Assembly: GCA_017694665.1 (NCBI GenBank)
Contig: JADIMP010000103.1
Coordinates: 1-64,000, forward strand
Direction: 5' to 3'
Length of the DNA: 64,000 bases
Source: Candidatus Gallilactobacillus intestinavium
Lineage (GTDB): Bacteria; Bacillota; Bacilli; Lactobacillales; Lactobacillaceae
Below are positions 19,124 to 27,557 of the stretch, piece by piece (positions within the stretch are counted from its first letter, which is position 1; every line of letters begins with the position of its first letter). The translations under genes and the position numbers were made by a program. The notes below the pieces were generated by a model. It was not told where the DNA came from. It was given only the letters and a program-made list of their open reading frames with translations, and did no database searches.

Positions 19124-19195
19124 AGCGGAAGACGGGATTCGAACCCGCGACCCCCACCATGGCAAGGTGATGTTCTACCACTGAACTACTTCCGC
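19124..19195 (-). tRNA. tRNA-Gly (GCC)
   Basis: A 72-base cloverleaf with acceptor GCGGAAG, anticodon loop TTGCCAT (GCC) and T arm GGTTCGAATCC. It is the third of four tRNAs in transcription order. Confidence 0.95.
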
Positions 19196-19200
19196 ATAAA

Positions 19201-19274
19201 TGCCGATTAGAGGATTCGAACCTCCGACCCCCGCTTTACTAGAGCGATGCTCTGACCAACTGAGCTAAATCGGC
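19201..19274 (-). tRNA. tRNA-Thr (AGT)
   Basis: A 74-base cloverleaf with acceptor GCCGATT. The anticodon arm TCGCT-CTAGTAA-AGCGG gives anticodon AGT, reading ACU, and wider if A34 is modified to inosine. T arm GGTTCGAATCC. Confidence 0.9.
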
Positions 19275-19278
19275 AAAA

Positions 19279-19362
19279 TGCGGATGAAGGGATTTGAACC
19301 CCCACGTCAATAAAGACACTAGAACCTAAATCTAGCGCGTCTGCCAATTCCGCCACATCCGC
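19279..19362 (-). tRNA. tRNA-Leu (TAG)
   Basis: An 84-base class II tRNA with acceptor GCGGATG, anticodon arm CTAGA-TTTAGGT-TCTAG (anticodon TAG) and a long variable arm. It is the first tRNA of the cluster. Confidence 0.94.
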
Positions 19363-19377
19363 ATTTGAGACTATTTA

Positions 19378-19407
19378 ACTTTAGCATGTCTCCATTTATT
19401 TTGTCAA
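19378..19407 (-). promoter_or_regulatory. Promoter of the tRNA cluster
   Basis: -35 TTGACA (19402-19407), 18-base spacer, -10 TAAAGT (19378-19383), 16 bases upstream of tRNA-Leu. It probably drives all four tRNAs and, by read-through, nrnA. Confidence 0.75.
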
Positions 19408-19442
19408 TTACCTTTCTTTTTACCAATTAAAATCTCATGAAA

Positions 19443-20306
19443 TTAATTTTCTTCATCTGCTTCTGCCATGCCCAAAGTCAAAAGATCTAAAAATAGATTT
19501 ACAAAATCTAATACTAAATCAAACGAACTATCAGCTGCTAAAAGCCACCATGATAATTTAGTGTCTGGAATATCATCACGATACTTAGACAAAAAACGAA
19601 CCTTAATTAATTGATTATCATACATTGTAAACAAAGTAAAAATAACGGTACTTGCTAATGTATATATAACAGTAAACATAATGTTATGTATAAATGGGGC
19701 AAAAAAGCCAGCGATCACTAAACTTAATAAGGCACCAAATAATGGTCCTTCCCACTTAGTTAAATCACGTTTGGTAAATAAACCATAAAATGATGCTCCG
19801 GCAAATATTGCAATGGTTTCCGATAACGCCATGATAATCATTCTCATTGCACTAGCCTGTCCCATGGTATCAAACATCTCACTAAACAGTGATGCTGTTG
19901 TTAAAGCTACTATTCCTTCTAAACATAAAATACCTGTTCCTTTAATCCAAGGATTATCGCTACCGGCTAAAATACATAAACCGATAACAATTCCAATATA
20001 TAGCGCACCATGTAAAAATTCCATGATATCAGCCATACCAGAAATAAAACTATCTACTGCTCCTTCCATTGCCAATGGTGGTGTAATAAACAACCAAATT
20101 AACCCAATAATGTACAATAACTGAACACAAAATAACCCATACGTTTTGGCAATATGAATTCTTAATTTATGCACTTCTTCTTTCGAGCATGGAAAAGCCA
20201 TAATATTTTTCATTAACTTATATTTCTTAATGTAATGACCACTACCACCTAAAGTATCAACTTGTTTTTGCAAGTCATTAAGACTCACTGTTCCTGTATT
20301 TTCCAT
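19443..20306 (-). CDS. Multi-pass membrane protein of unknown function
   Basis: A 287-residue product with a short soluble N-terminus (about 1-60) and about six or seven hydrophobic helices between residues 60 and 240. The C-terminus, SSFDLVLDFVNLFLDLLTLG followed by AEADEEN, is amphipathic and then acidic. The longest frame starts at a TTG (20321) that covers the GAGG ribosome site. I choose the ATG at 20304-20306, nine bases past GAGG. It stands alone between the tRNA cluster and the lysine permease. I do not recognise a family; nothing in it suggests a transporter signature or an enzyme site. Confidence 0.7.
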   Translation of the reverse strand: MENTGTVSLNDLQKQVDTLGGSGHYIKKYKLMKNIMAFPCSKEEVHKLRIHIAKTYGLFCVQLLYIIGLIWLFITPPLAMEGAVDSFISGMADIMEFLHGALYIGIVIGLCILAGSDNPWIKGTGILCLEGIVALTTASLFSEMFDTMGQASAMRMIIMALSETIAIFAGASFYGLFTKRDLTKWEGPLFGALLSLVIAGFFAPFIHNIMFTVIYTLASTVIFTLFTMYDNQLIKVRFLSKYRDDIPDTKLSWWLLAADSSFDLVLDFVNLFLDLLTLGMAEADEEN

Positions 20307-20398
20307 TAAACATTTCCTCAATTTATTGTTGTTTTTATTAGTATATACGATTAACTAATCACATACAAATTATCATTGCATTACTTATTTTTTATATT

Positions 20399-20424
20399 AA
20401 AAAAAGCCGGTTACCCGGCTTTTT
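20399..20424 (-). terminator. Terminator after the lysine permease
   Basis: AAAAAGCCGG-GTAA-CCGGCTTTTT, five bases past the permease stop. Confidence 0.9.
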
Positions 20425-20428
20425 AAAA

Positions 20429-21928
20429 TTATAATTTATCTTCCGCTAATGCTTCATCTTCATTAACATCAGTACTCTCATATTTTTCTCCCTTGGTACT
20501 TCTAGACAAATCAACTTTATCTAAAGGAATCAAATGAGTCTTATATTTGATTTTATAAAATAGATACAAAATTAAGACTAATGGAATACTCATATACGTA
20601 ATGGCAATTTCTGACCAATTCCAGTGGATAAATGCGCCCACATTTTGACAACAAATTACAATAATACACAAAACTAAAGCAAAAATTGGTCCAAATGGAA
20701 ATCCGGCTGCATGATATGGTAATTCATCTAATGAATGCCCTTGTTTAATAAATGCTCTTCTAAAACGTAAATGCGAAATGGCAATTCCAAGCCAAGCAAT
20801 AAAGCCACTCAATCCACTTGCTGCAATTAAGAAACTATAAAATTGCTTACCAAATAAATCTGTTAGGAAGGTTAGCAAAGCAATCACGGTTGTTGCAATT
20901 AACGCCCAAACTGGTATTCCTCTTCGATTTACTTTACCTAACTTTTTCCAAGCATATCCTTCTCTAGATAATGAATACAACATTCTAGTTGAAGCATATA
21001 ATCCGGAATTAGCTGATGATAATACTGCTGTTAAAATAACTGCATTCATTACACTGGCTGCTGCCGCAAGACCAATCTTTTTAAAGACTAATGTAAATGG
21101 ACTAATTGTAATATCAGTAACATCAGATCCTAATAAATTCTTACTTGTATAAGGTAAAATACATGCAATCACAAAAATAGCTAAGATATAAAATAATAAA
21201 ATTCGCCAAAATGTCGAATGAATTGCCTTAGGAACACTCTTTTCTGGCGTTTCTGATTCTCCAGCAGTTATTCCCACTAATTCAGTACCCTGAAAAGAAA
21301 ATCCAGCAACTAAGAAAACACTTACAATTGCTGGGATCCCACCAACAAACGGAGCATTTTTATAATGGAAATACCTTAACCCAATTGGTTGATGGTTAGT
21401 CATAATTCCAAAAATCATTGCAAATCCTACAATCAAGAAGAAAATTACTGTTAGTACTTTAACCATCGACAACCAATATTCTGTTTCCCCGTAAGAACTA
21501 ACTGAGAAATAATTAATCAAGAAAATTAAAACTAAAACAATAATACTAAAAATCCATGATGGAACATGAGGTAACCAAAAATTCATAACCACTCCAGCTG
21601 TTACAATTTCTACAGCCACAGTAATGGCCCAATTAAACCAATAATTCCATCCCATTGCAAAACCCAATGCTGGATCCACATATTTTGTTGCATACGCTGC
21701 AAATGAACCACTTAATGGTAAATAAGTGGCCATTTCACCTAAACTAGTCATCAAGAAATAAACCATTATTCCCATAACTGCATACGCAATTAACGAACCT
21801 CCCGGTCCAGCTGTATGAATTGCCGAACCACTGGCAATAAATAATCCTGTTCCAATTGATCCACCTAAAGCAATCATTGATAAATGTCTCGTTTTTAATG
21901 ATCGCTTTATTTGATGTTCTTCTTCCAT
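20429..21928 (-). CDS. lysP: Lysine-specific amino acid permease (APC family)
   Basis: A 499-residue, 12-helix APC/AAT-family transporter. The N-terminus RHLSMIALGGSIGTGLFIASG is the typical first helix with the GGSIGTG substrate-backbone motif, and FSFQGTELVGITAGES in helix 6 is also characteristic. Residues such as FAAYATKYVDPALGFAMGWNYW resemble LysP. The specificity call rests mainly on the lysine riboswitch directly upstream (22024-22189). The longer frame starts at TTG 21943 inside the GGAGG site; I use the ATG at 21926-21928. It is monocistronic, with its own terminator. It imports lysine, presumably by proton symport. Confidence 0.9.
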   Translation of the reverse strand: MEEEHQIKRSLKTRHLSMIALGGSIGTGLFIASGSAIHTAGPGGSLIAYAVMGIMVYFLMTSLGEMATYLPLSGSFAAYATKYVDPALGFAMGWNYWFNWAITVAVEIVTAGVVMNFWLPHVPSWIFSIIVLVLIFLINYFSVSSYGETEYWLSMVKVLTVIFFLIVGFAMIFGIMTNHQPIGLRYFHYKNAPFVGGIPAIVSVFLVAGFSFQGTELVGITAGESETPEKSVPKAIHSTFWRILLFYILAIFVIACILPYTSKNLLGSDVTDITISPFTLVFKKIGLAAAASVMNAVILTAVLSSANSGLYASTRMLYSLSREGYAWKKLGKVNRRGIPVWALIATTVIALLTFLTDLFGKQFYSFLIAASGLSGFIAWLGIAISHLRFRRAFIKQGHSLDELPYHAAGFPFGPIFALVLCIIVICCQNVGAFIHWNWSEIAITYMSIPLVLILYLFYKIKYKTHLIPLDKVDLSRSTKGEKYESTDVNEDEALAEDKL

Positions 21929-21960
21929 CTCTCTTACCTCCAAAAATTTAAAGAGGTTAT

Positions 21961-22003
21961 AAAAAACGGGTCTTTTAGCGCTTAATACTAAAAGACCCGT
22001 TTA
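21961..22003 (-). terminator. Riboswitch-controlled terminator upstream of lysP
   Basis: AACGGGTCTTTTAG pairs with CTAAAAGACCCGTT, followed by a T run. It lies between the lysine aptamer and the lysP ribosome site, so it is the expression platform. Its loop contains AAGCGCT, which can pair with AGCGCTT at the 3' side of the aptamer's closing stem. Confidence 0.9.
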
Positions 22004-22023
22004 CGCATGTTCAACTTGTCTAT

Positions 22024-22189
22024 ATAAAGCGCTCCGTAGAAAACTACGACAGTTCTTAACCTATTAAGTCAAGCCCCAACATTAACCAAAATAAGTTGGT
22101 TAATGTTTCGGCACATTCCCCTTTTTCACTTGCTCATTAACGCTTATTCGTTTCACAACTGATACTCATGAAATATGCAACCTCTTTAT
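22024..22189 (-). ncRNA. Lysine riboswitch (L-box)
   Basis: The leader carries the conserved lysine aptamer segments in order: AGAGGTTGC, then GAGTA, AAGGGGAA, GCCGAA, GGGGCTT, GAACTGTCGTAG and CTACGGAGC. The closing P1 helix pairs ATAAAG (22184-22189) with CTTTAT (22024-22029). A strong terminator follows. When lysine is bound, P1 is stable and the terminator forms; without lysine, AGCGCTT can pair with AAGCGCT in the terminator loop and prevent it. This makes lysP a lysine-repressed import gene. Confidence 0.95.
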
Positions 22190-22198
22190 TAGTTAATA

Positions 22199-22226
22199 AT
22201 TATACCGAAATTAATTTTTATTACAA
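22199..22226 (-). promoter_or_regulatory. Promoter of the lysP leader
   Basis: -35 TTGTAA (22221-22226), 16-base spacer, -10 TATAAT (22199-22204), ending about 10 bases before the riboswitch P1 helix. Confidence 0.8.
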
Positions 22227-22254
22227 TAACTTTTTTATAAGATTTTTTATTTAA

Positions 22255-22288
22255 TAAAAAAGACTATTGCACTGTGTGCAATAGTCTT
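22255..22288 (-). terminator. Terminator after the LysM-CHAP gene
   Basis: AAGACTATTGCAC pairs with GTGCAATAGTCTT, followed by TTTTTATT on the minus strand, 14 bases past the stop. Confidence 0.9.
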
Positions 22289-22301
22289 AAATCTTTAAAA
22301 A

Positions 22302-23504
22302 TTATTTAGTGAAGTGAATGTAACCTGAAGCTTGTCCCATGCTAATATTACGATCATGGATTGGAGCATTATTCCAATTACCTTCAATCAAATGAACGTT
22401 ATTTCCTTGAACATTAGTTACATAAGCAACGTGTCCATAATATGAAGCTCCATCAACATTACTTCCAAAGTAAGCAACACTACCTGGAGTAGCAGTATGG
22501 TTAACTAAAATACCACGACTAGCAGCACTTGTTCCCCAAGCATTAGCGTTACCTAAGTAAGAATATTCACTTGATGGAACTCCTGAATCACGTAAAATTC
22601 CTGCAACAAATGAAGTGCATTGACCAGCTGGGTAACCGTTTACTCCATTGTAATAACCGTTTAATCCAGCTTGACGTGCATTAGGATCTGCGCCAACTTG
22701 AATACCAGAACTAGCATTATCATTATTGTTTACAGGTGCACTTACTGGTTGTGCAGGTTGTGATGCTACTGAAGCAACACTACTTTGTACAGGAGCACTA
22801 GCTACTGTATTGTTTCTTACAGCAGTTACTGTAGAACCAGATTGATAACTGTTTGAAGCCATCACAGTTGAACTAGAACCATTGTTCTTTTGACCATTAT
22901 TTACACTTGATGCAAAAACTGTAGCATCATTATTAACCATTGATTGTGCTACTGGTTGTTGAGCAACAGAACCATTATTAGCATTAGTTGTAGCTTGTGA
23001 TGATGAAGCAGCAACTGGTGCACTTTGTACTGGTTGTGCTTGAACTTTAGGAGCAGCTACTGTTGTAGGATGTACTGGTTGAGTAGCAACTGGTGCATTA
23101 ACAGTATTTTGAACAGTTGGTGTAGCAACTCTAGTTCCTGTTGCAACTACATTACCAGATAATCTTAATTCTTCACCAACAACGATAAAATTAGGATCAC
23201 TAATATTGTTTAATTCAACTAATTTTTCAACAGTTGTGTTATGTGTTTCAGCAATTTGTGATAAAGTATCACCTGCTTTAACAACATAAATGTTACTGTT
23301 ATTTTGATTGTTTAAAGCATAATTATTATTACTAATATGATTTAAACTTTCAGTATTATTAATCGCATTTTCAGCTTGAGTAGTTGCTGCATGGTTTGTA
23401 GTTGTATTAACTGTTGCATTTGCATTAGCAGCTACAGAAGCACCGGCAATCATACTAACAGTTCCGGCTGCAGTTAATAATGTTTTTTTCATTGCTTTTT
23501 TCAA
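22302..23504 (-). CDS. Secreted LysM-CHAP peptidoglycan hydrolase
   Basis: This 400-residue secreted protein has a Lys-rich N-terminus and hydrophobic core ending in ANANA (signal peptide, about 1-30). One LysM domain follows (YVVKAGDTLSQIAETHNTTV to FIVVGEELRL, about 72-117), then a long Ala/Gln/Ser/Val-rich linker (120-270). The C-terminal CHAP domain has the catalytic Cys in YPAGQCTSFVAG and His in YYGHVAYV, with EGNWN near the end. It probably cleaves peptide cross-links in the wall. The longer frame starts at GTG 23513, overlapping GAGG; I use the TTG at 23502-23504, eight bases past it. A WalR-like box lies about 105-120 bases upstream. Confidence 0.92.
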   Translation of the reverse strand: MKKAMKKTLLTAAGTVSMIAGASVAANANATVNTTTNHAATTQAENAINNTESLNHISNNNYALNNQNNSNIYVVKAGDTLSQIAETHNTTVEKLVELNNISDPNFIVVGEELRLSGNVVATGTRVATPTVQNTVNAPVATQPVHPTTVAAPKVQAQPVQSAPVAASSSQATTNANNGSVAQQPVAQSMVNNDATVFASSVNNGQKNNGSSSTVMASNSYQSGSTVTAVRNNTVASAPVQSSVASVASQPAQPVSAPVNNNDNASSGIQVGADPNARQAGLNGYYNGVNGYPAGQCTSFVAGILRDSGVPSSEYSYLGNANAWGTSAASRGILVNHTATPGSVAYFGSNVDGASYYGHVAYVTNVQGNNVHLIEGNWNNAPIHDRNISMGQASGYIHFTK

Positions 23505-23608
23505 AACATTCACCTCATAAATTTATCAATTTTATTGAATACATTTATTTATACTAAACTGAATATGTGACAAATCGATATACACAACAAGACAAATTAA
23601 TAACAATT

Positions 23609-23625
23609 ATTACAAAAATGTTACA
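23609..23625 (-). promoter_or_regulatory. WalR-type binding site upstream of the LysM-CHAP gene
   Basis: On the minus strand the site reads TGTAAC-ATTTT-TGTAAT, a full match to the known WalR consensus TGTWAH-N5-TGTWAH. WalKR activates wall hydrolase genes in Firmicutes, and this site precedes such a gene. No direct evidence of binding is available from sequence. Confidence 0.8.
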
Positions 23626-23643
23626 TAATTCTTATGATTTTCT

Positions 23644-24018
23644 TTAGAAACCCTTGATATTATTCTTAGCAATGGTTTCCACATCTTCCATTGCTGTGGA
23701 TAACTTTTCTCCATACATTGAACAAGCTTCAATTAACATTGGTAAATTTAATCCAGTGATAAGCCCCATATTATTATGCTCTGCCACTATTAAACTAATT
23801 ACATCAAAAGCTCTGCCACCCCATAAATCAATTAGAAATAAAACTTCTTCTTTATCTCGAACTTGCTCTAAAACTTGTTGCTGAAATTTATCTTGATTTA
23901 AATTATCATCTTGCCAACCAAACGTTAAAATTTCAGCTTTAGTATGCTCAATCTCCGGTAACGTTGCAACTAAATTATCCACAAAAACTTTTCTTCCCAC
24001 TAATCCAATTGTTATCAT
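23644..24018 (-). CDS. PTS mannose-family EIIA-like protein lacking the phosphorylatable histidine
   Basis: A 124-residue single-domain protein with the EIIA-Man fold: a first strand MITIGLVG, a central FLIDLWGGRAFDVISL, and ITGLNLPMLIEA. In true EIIA-Man the first loop carries a phosphorylated His (THG-type motif) and the central loop reads GGSPFN. Here these are GRKVF and GGRAFD, so the phosphate site is missing. No EIIB, EIIC or EIID gene is near. I infer a regulatory or scaffold paralogue. The start is the ATG at 24016-24018 behind GGAG; a longer frame starts at 24030. It begins 28 bases after the hairpin that follows tRNA-Leu(TAA). Confidence 0.8.
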   Translation of the reverse strand: MITIGLVGRKVFVDNLVATLPEIEHTKAEILTFGWQDDNLNQDKFQQQVLEQVRDKEEVLFLIDLWGGRAFDVISLIVAEHNNMGLITGLNLPMLIEACSMYGEKLSTAMEDVETIAKNNIKGF

Positions 24019-24045
24019 AGTTTGCTCCATTTCTATAAATAAAAT

Positions 24046-24071
24046 GGGTTTAATTCTTTCGAATTAAACCC
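24046..24071 (-). terminator. Hairpin after tRNA-Leu (TAA)
   Basis: GGGTTTAATTC-loop-GAATTAAACCC; on the minus strand it is followed by ATTTTATTTAT, a moderate T tract. It separates tRNA-Leu from the EIIA-like gene. Confidence 0.75.
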
Positions 24072-24080
24072 TTAACTAAA

Positions 24081-24166
24081 TGCGGTCACCGGGACTTGAA
24101 CCCGGATGATCAATTTTGATCACAAGATCCTTAATCTTGCGCGTCTGCCAATTCCGCCATGACCGC
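24081..24166 (-). tRNA. tRNA-Leu (TAA)
   Basis: An 86-base class II tRNA with acceptor GCGGTCA, anticodon arm CAAGA-TTAAGGA-TCTTG (anticodon TAA), a long variable arm and T arm GGTTCAAGTCC. Confidence 0.95.
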
Positions 24167-24179
24167 AACAACGATAGTA

Positions 24180-24208
24180 ATTCTATCAAAAACTACTATC
24201 TTAAGCAA
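24180..24208 (-). promoter_or_regulatory. Probable promoter of tRNA-Leu (TAA)
   Basis: -35 TTGCTT (24203-24208), 17-base spacer, -10 TAGAAT (24180-24185), 13 bases upstream of the tRNA. Confidence 0.6.
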
Positions 24209-24213
24209 TAAAA

Positions 24214-25233
24214 CTATTCACGTTTTTTAACAATTGAATGTACTCCAAATAAATCTAGGAAAAAGGCGACAATTGGTAAACCAACTATCAATCCCCAAAC
24301 ACCTAATAAATGTTCACTCACAATTAAAGTAATAAAAGTTACAAATACTGGTAAATCAGTTGCGTTAGCCATCAATCTTGGATGTAATACATAAGATTCA
24401 AACAGATGAATTATAGTAACTAAAATTAATACTTCTATTACTTTAATCCAACCACCACTAGCTAAAGCAACAATCAATAAAGGAATCATTGATAATAATG
24501 TACCTGCCACTGGAATCAAGCCTAATATAAAACACATAACTCCTAACACTAGCCAACTAGGCATTTTCAGTAAATACAAACCTATTATCATCAAAATCGT
24601 ATTAATTGTACAAATAATTAGCTGAGTATCAATGATTGCTCCCAAAATTAAAACAAATTTACTTACTAAATGATAAATATTACCAAAGAAAGTTTTAAAC
24701 GGACTTTCTAAGAAACGTTTACCAAAATCACGCATTTTATTATAAGAAGCTGTAAATACAAAGCTCAAAAATAAAGCTACTACAACATGTGAAAAACCAG
24801 TACCGATGCTTTCTAATCCCTTTAATCCTGACAATAACGCTACCTGGCCATGTCGAACAAAACTTTGATTTTTAATGGCTTTATGTACCCAGGTATTAAT
24901 TTGGTGATTCCATTCTGGATGTCCATGCATTACTTTCCCCACTAAATGAGGTAAATTACTCAATTGATGAATTAATGGAATTGTAATGTAAGAAATAGCT
25001 ATTGATAAAAATATAATCAGTAATAAATACACAATTATTGTTGCAAAAACCTGATTAATCGGTAACATTTTTTTTAATCTTTTGGTTGCTTTAACTGCCA
25101 AAAAACTAAAAATAGTTGTAAATAATACAATTGGTAAAAAACTACGAATTTCAAATAAGATAAAAATTAATAAAATTAACGTTAGGTATAATTTTGTGCG
25201 TTCCTTTTGGAACCAAGCAATAATCTGATCCAT
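24214..25233 (-). CDS. AI-2E family transporter (YdbI/PerM-like permease)
   Basis: A 339-residue membrane protein with the AI-2E exporter layout: two N-terminal helix pairs, a soluble segment around residues 95-155, and a C-terminal bundle with the family-typical GLIPVAGTLLSMIPLLIVAL and ESYVLHPRLMANATDLPVF. Members export small molecules or sodium/protons; the AI-2 role was shown only for a few, so the substrate is open. It starts 19 bases after nadE on the same strand and is probably co-transcribed with the gntR-pncB-nadE genes. Confidence 0.85.
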   Translation of the reverse strand: MDQIIAWFQKERTKLYLTLILLIFILFEIRSFLPIVLFTTIFSFLAVKATKRLKKMLPINQVFATIIVYLLLIIFLSIAISYITIPLIHQLSNLPHLVGKVMHGHPEWNHQINTWVHKAIKNQSFVRHGQVALLSGLKGLESIGTGFSHVVVALFLSFVFTASYNKMRDFGKRFLESPFKTFFGNIYHLVSKFVLILGAIIDTQLIICTINTILMIIGLYLLKMPSWLVLGVMCFILGLIPVAGTLLSMIPLLIVALASGGWIKVIEVLILVTIIHLFESYVLHPRLMANATDLPVFVTFITLIVSEHLLGVWGLIVGLPIVAFFLDLFGVHSIVKKRE

Positions 25234-25252
25234 ACAATCCTATCCTTAATTT

Positions 25253-26080
25253 TTATTTCCAAAAATCATCAAAAACATTAATTGTTAAATGACGTTTATG
25301 TTCAGTCTTTTGATATAAAGCTTCTAGTTTTTCCGCTTGTTTAACTTCTATTGGTTTTCCTTCCAAATAATCATCAATTTCTTGATAAGTTAAACCTAAA
25401 GCTTCTTCATCAGGCAATGCTGGCTGTTCTTCTTCTAAGTCTGCCGTTGGGGTTTTTTCATACAAAAATTTGGGAGCTTTCAATGCCTTTAACAATTGCT
25501 TTCCTTGTCGTTTATTTAAACGATAAAGCGGTGCTATGTCTGCTGCTCCATCACCATATTTAGTATAAAAGCCAACCACTGCTTCAGCTGCATGATCAGT
25601 ACCAATCACCACACCGTTTTGTTCTCCAGCAATTGCATATTGCATAACCATACGAATTCGTGCTTTTATATTGCCTTTATTAAAATCATTTATTTTTAGT
25701 TTATTCATTTCAACACTTTTTACTACTGCATCAACACTATCCTTAATGTCAGTTCGATAAACTTGATCGGGATGAATAAACTCAATCGCTTTCATCGCAT
25801 CAGCTTCATCTGCCTGTTTTCCATAAGGTAAACGAACAGCAATAAATTGATAAGCTGAATTACCAGTTTCATCACGCATTTCTTCAATTGCTAATTGTGC
25901 TAATCGACCTGCTAAAGTAGAATCTTGACCACCAGAAATTCCTAACACCAAAGTATTTAAAAAAGCGTTTTTATATAAATAATTTTTAATAAAATCAATA
26001 CTTACCCGAATTTCCTGTTCAGGATCAATCTTAGGTTTAACTCCTAATTTATGAATAATCTTTTCTTGTAATGGTCGCAT
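25253..26080 (-). CDS. nadE: NH3-dependent NAD+ synthetase
   Basis: The 275-residue enzyme amidates nicotinate adenine dinucleotide to NAD+ using ammonia and ATP. The PP-loop motif [14 protein letters not shown] lies near residue 44. [31 protein letters not shown] is the family segment near residues 160-190. No glutaminase domain is present, so ammonia is the donor. The longer frame begins at 26128 inside pncB; I choose the ATG at 26078-26080 behind AGGAGAA. It lies 10 bases after the pncB stop, so the two NAD-salvage steps are coupled. Confidence 0.95.
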   Translation of the reverse strand: MRPLQEKIIHKLGVKPKIDPEQEIRVSIDFIKNYLYKNAFLNTLVLGISGGQDSTLAGRLAQLAIEEMRDETGNSAYQFIAVRLPYGKQADEADAMKAIEFIHPDQVYRTDIKDSVDAVVKSVEMNKLKINDFNKGNIKARIRMVMQYAIAGEQNGVVIGTDHAAEAVVGFYTKYGDGAADIAPLYRLNKRQGKQLLKALKAPKFLYEKTPTADLEEEQPALPDEEALGLTYQEIDDYLEGKPIEVKQAEKLEALYQKTEHKRHLTINVFDDFWK

Positions 26081-26090
26081 CTTTATTCTC

Positions 26091-27539
26091 CTACAACTGC
26101 TCATCAATATACGATCTAATTTCTTCAATTAAATTATGCTTATGGTTCCATAGCTTTTCAGATAAATCAACTGGATAAATTTGTGGATTCAGGGTTCGTT
26201 TATACTCATCCCATAATTCAGCTTTTTGTAATTGAGAAAATTGTCGAATTTCATTTAAAGAAGGCTTTTTATATACTTGTTTTCCATCTACAAAAATATC
26301 TACTAACAAAGGTCGAGCTTTAAAATTAACTATATCTTTATTTATATATGGATAATCTGGATGAAACATATGCAAACTTTGCTGTTGTTGCGGATTTTCA
26401 TCTGCTAAAGTAATGTAATCTCCTTCTGATTTACCTTCCGAACCATTAATTCGCCATACTTGTTTTTTGCCAGGTGTCGTTATTTTGGTCGCATTACTAG
26501 TTAACTTTAATGTATCAACCATCTTTCCTCGGCTATTTTCAATTGAAACTAATTTATAAACTCCTCCAAGAGCAGGTTGATCAAAAGCCGTTATTAATTT
26601 AGTACCAATTCCCCAAACATCAATTTTTGCTCCCTGCATCTTTAAACTCATAATGGTTTTTTCATCTAAATCATTTGATGCATAAATCTTGGCATGCTTA
26701 AATCCAGCTTCATCTAACATTTCTCGGACACGTTTAGATACATAAGCCATATCTCCAGAATCAATCCGTACACCTAAAAAATTAATTTTATTGCCCATTT
26801 CTTTAGCAACACGAATAGCATTGGGAACTCCTGATTTTAACGTATCATACGTATCTACTAGAAAAACACAGTTCTTATGTGATTTTGCATAAGCCATAAA
26901 TGCATCATAGTCATTACGATAAGTCTGTACTAAACTATGCGCATGCGTACCACTAATAGGAATACCAAAGATCTTACCTGCCCGCACATTACTAGTAGCA
27001 TCAAAACCACCAATGTATGAAGCTCTGGTTCCCCAAATTGCTGCATCTAATTCTTGCGCTCTTCGACTACCAAATTCTAAAACCGGATCATCACCAACAA
27101 CGGTTTTAATCATAGCCGCTTTAGTGGCAATTAAAGTTTGATAATTCATAATATTTAAAATGGCTGTTTCAATAAGCTGGCAATCTAATAATGGTCCTTC
27201 TACTTGAATAATCGGCTCATTATTAAATACAAGATCTCCTTCTTTAAAAGACCTAATAGTTCCTTTAAATTTAAAATCCCGTAAATAATTTAAAAAATCT
27301 TCGGAATATCCTTCACCACGTAAATAGTCAATATCAGTTTTAGAAAAATGAAAATCATTGATAAAATCAATTATTCGCTCTAAACCAACGTATATAGCAT
27401 AACCATTCTTAAAGGGCATTTTACGAAAATAAGCTTCAAACACCGCGTGACGATTAGCTAGTCCTTCTTGAAAATATGTTTGCGCCATACTTAATTCATA
27501 TGCATCAGTATGTAAAGCCATACTATCATCTGGATACAT
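26091..27539 (-). CDS. pncB: Nicotinate phosphoribosyltransferase
   Basis: The 482-residue enzyme joins nicotinate and PRPP to give nicotinate mononucleotide, the entry step of NAD salvage. It shows [20 protein letters not shown] at the N-terminus, [18 protein letters not shown] near residue 165, [10 protein letters not shown] near residue 200 (the histidine loop), and [10 protein letters not shown] near residue 245. I use the ATG at 27537-27539, which gives the family-typical MYPDDS start; an upstream ATG at 27554 adds five residues, and neither has a strong ribosome site. nadE follows after 10 bases. A gntR-family regulator ends just upstream. Confidence 0.94.
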   Translation of the reverse strand: MYPDDSMALHTDAYELSMAQTYFQEGLANRHAVFEAYFRKMPFKNGYAIYVGLERIIDFINDFHFSKTDIDYLRGEGYSEDFLNYLRDFKFKGTIRSFKEGDLVFNNEPIIQVEGPLLDCQLIETAILNIMNYQTLIATKAAMIKTVVGDDPVLEFGSRRAQELDAAIWGTRASYIGGFDATSNVRAGKIFGIPISGTHAHSLVQTYRNDYDAFMAYAKSHKNCVFLVDTYDTLKSGVPNAIRVAKEMGNKINFLGVRIDSGDMAYVSKRVREMLDEAGFKHAKIYASNDLDEKTIMSLKMQGAKIDVWGIGTKLITAFDQPALGGVYKLVSIENSRGKMVDTLKLTSNATKITTPGKKQVWRINGSEGKSEGDYITLADENPQQQQSLHMFHPDYPYINKDIVNFKARPLLVDIFVDGKQVYKKPSLNEIRQFSQLQKAELWDEYKRTLNPQIYPVDLSEKLWNHKHNLIEEIRSYIDEQL

Positions 27540-27557
27540 AATTTCACATCCCATTCA

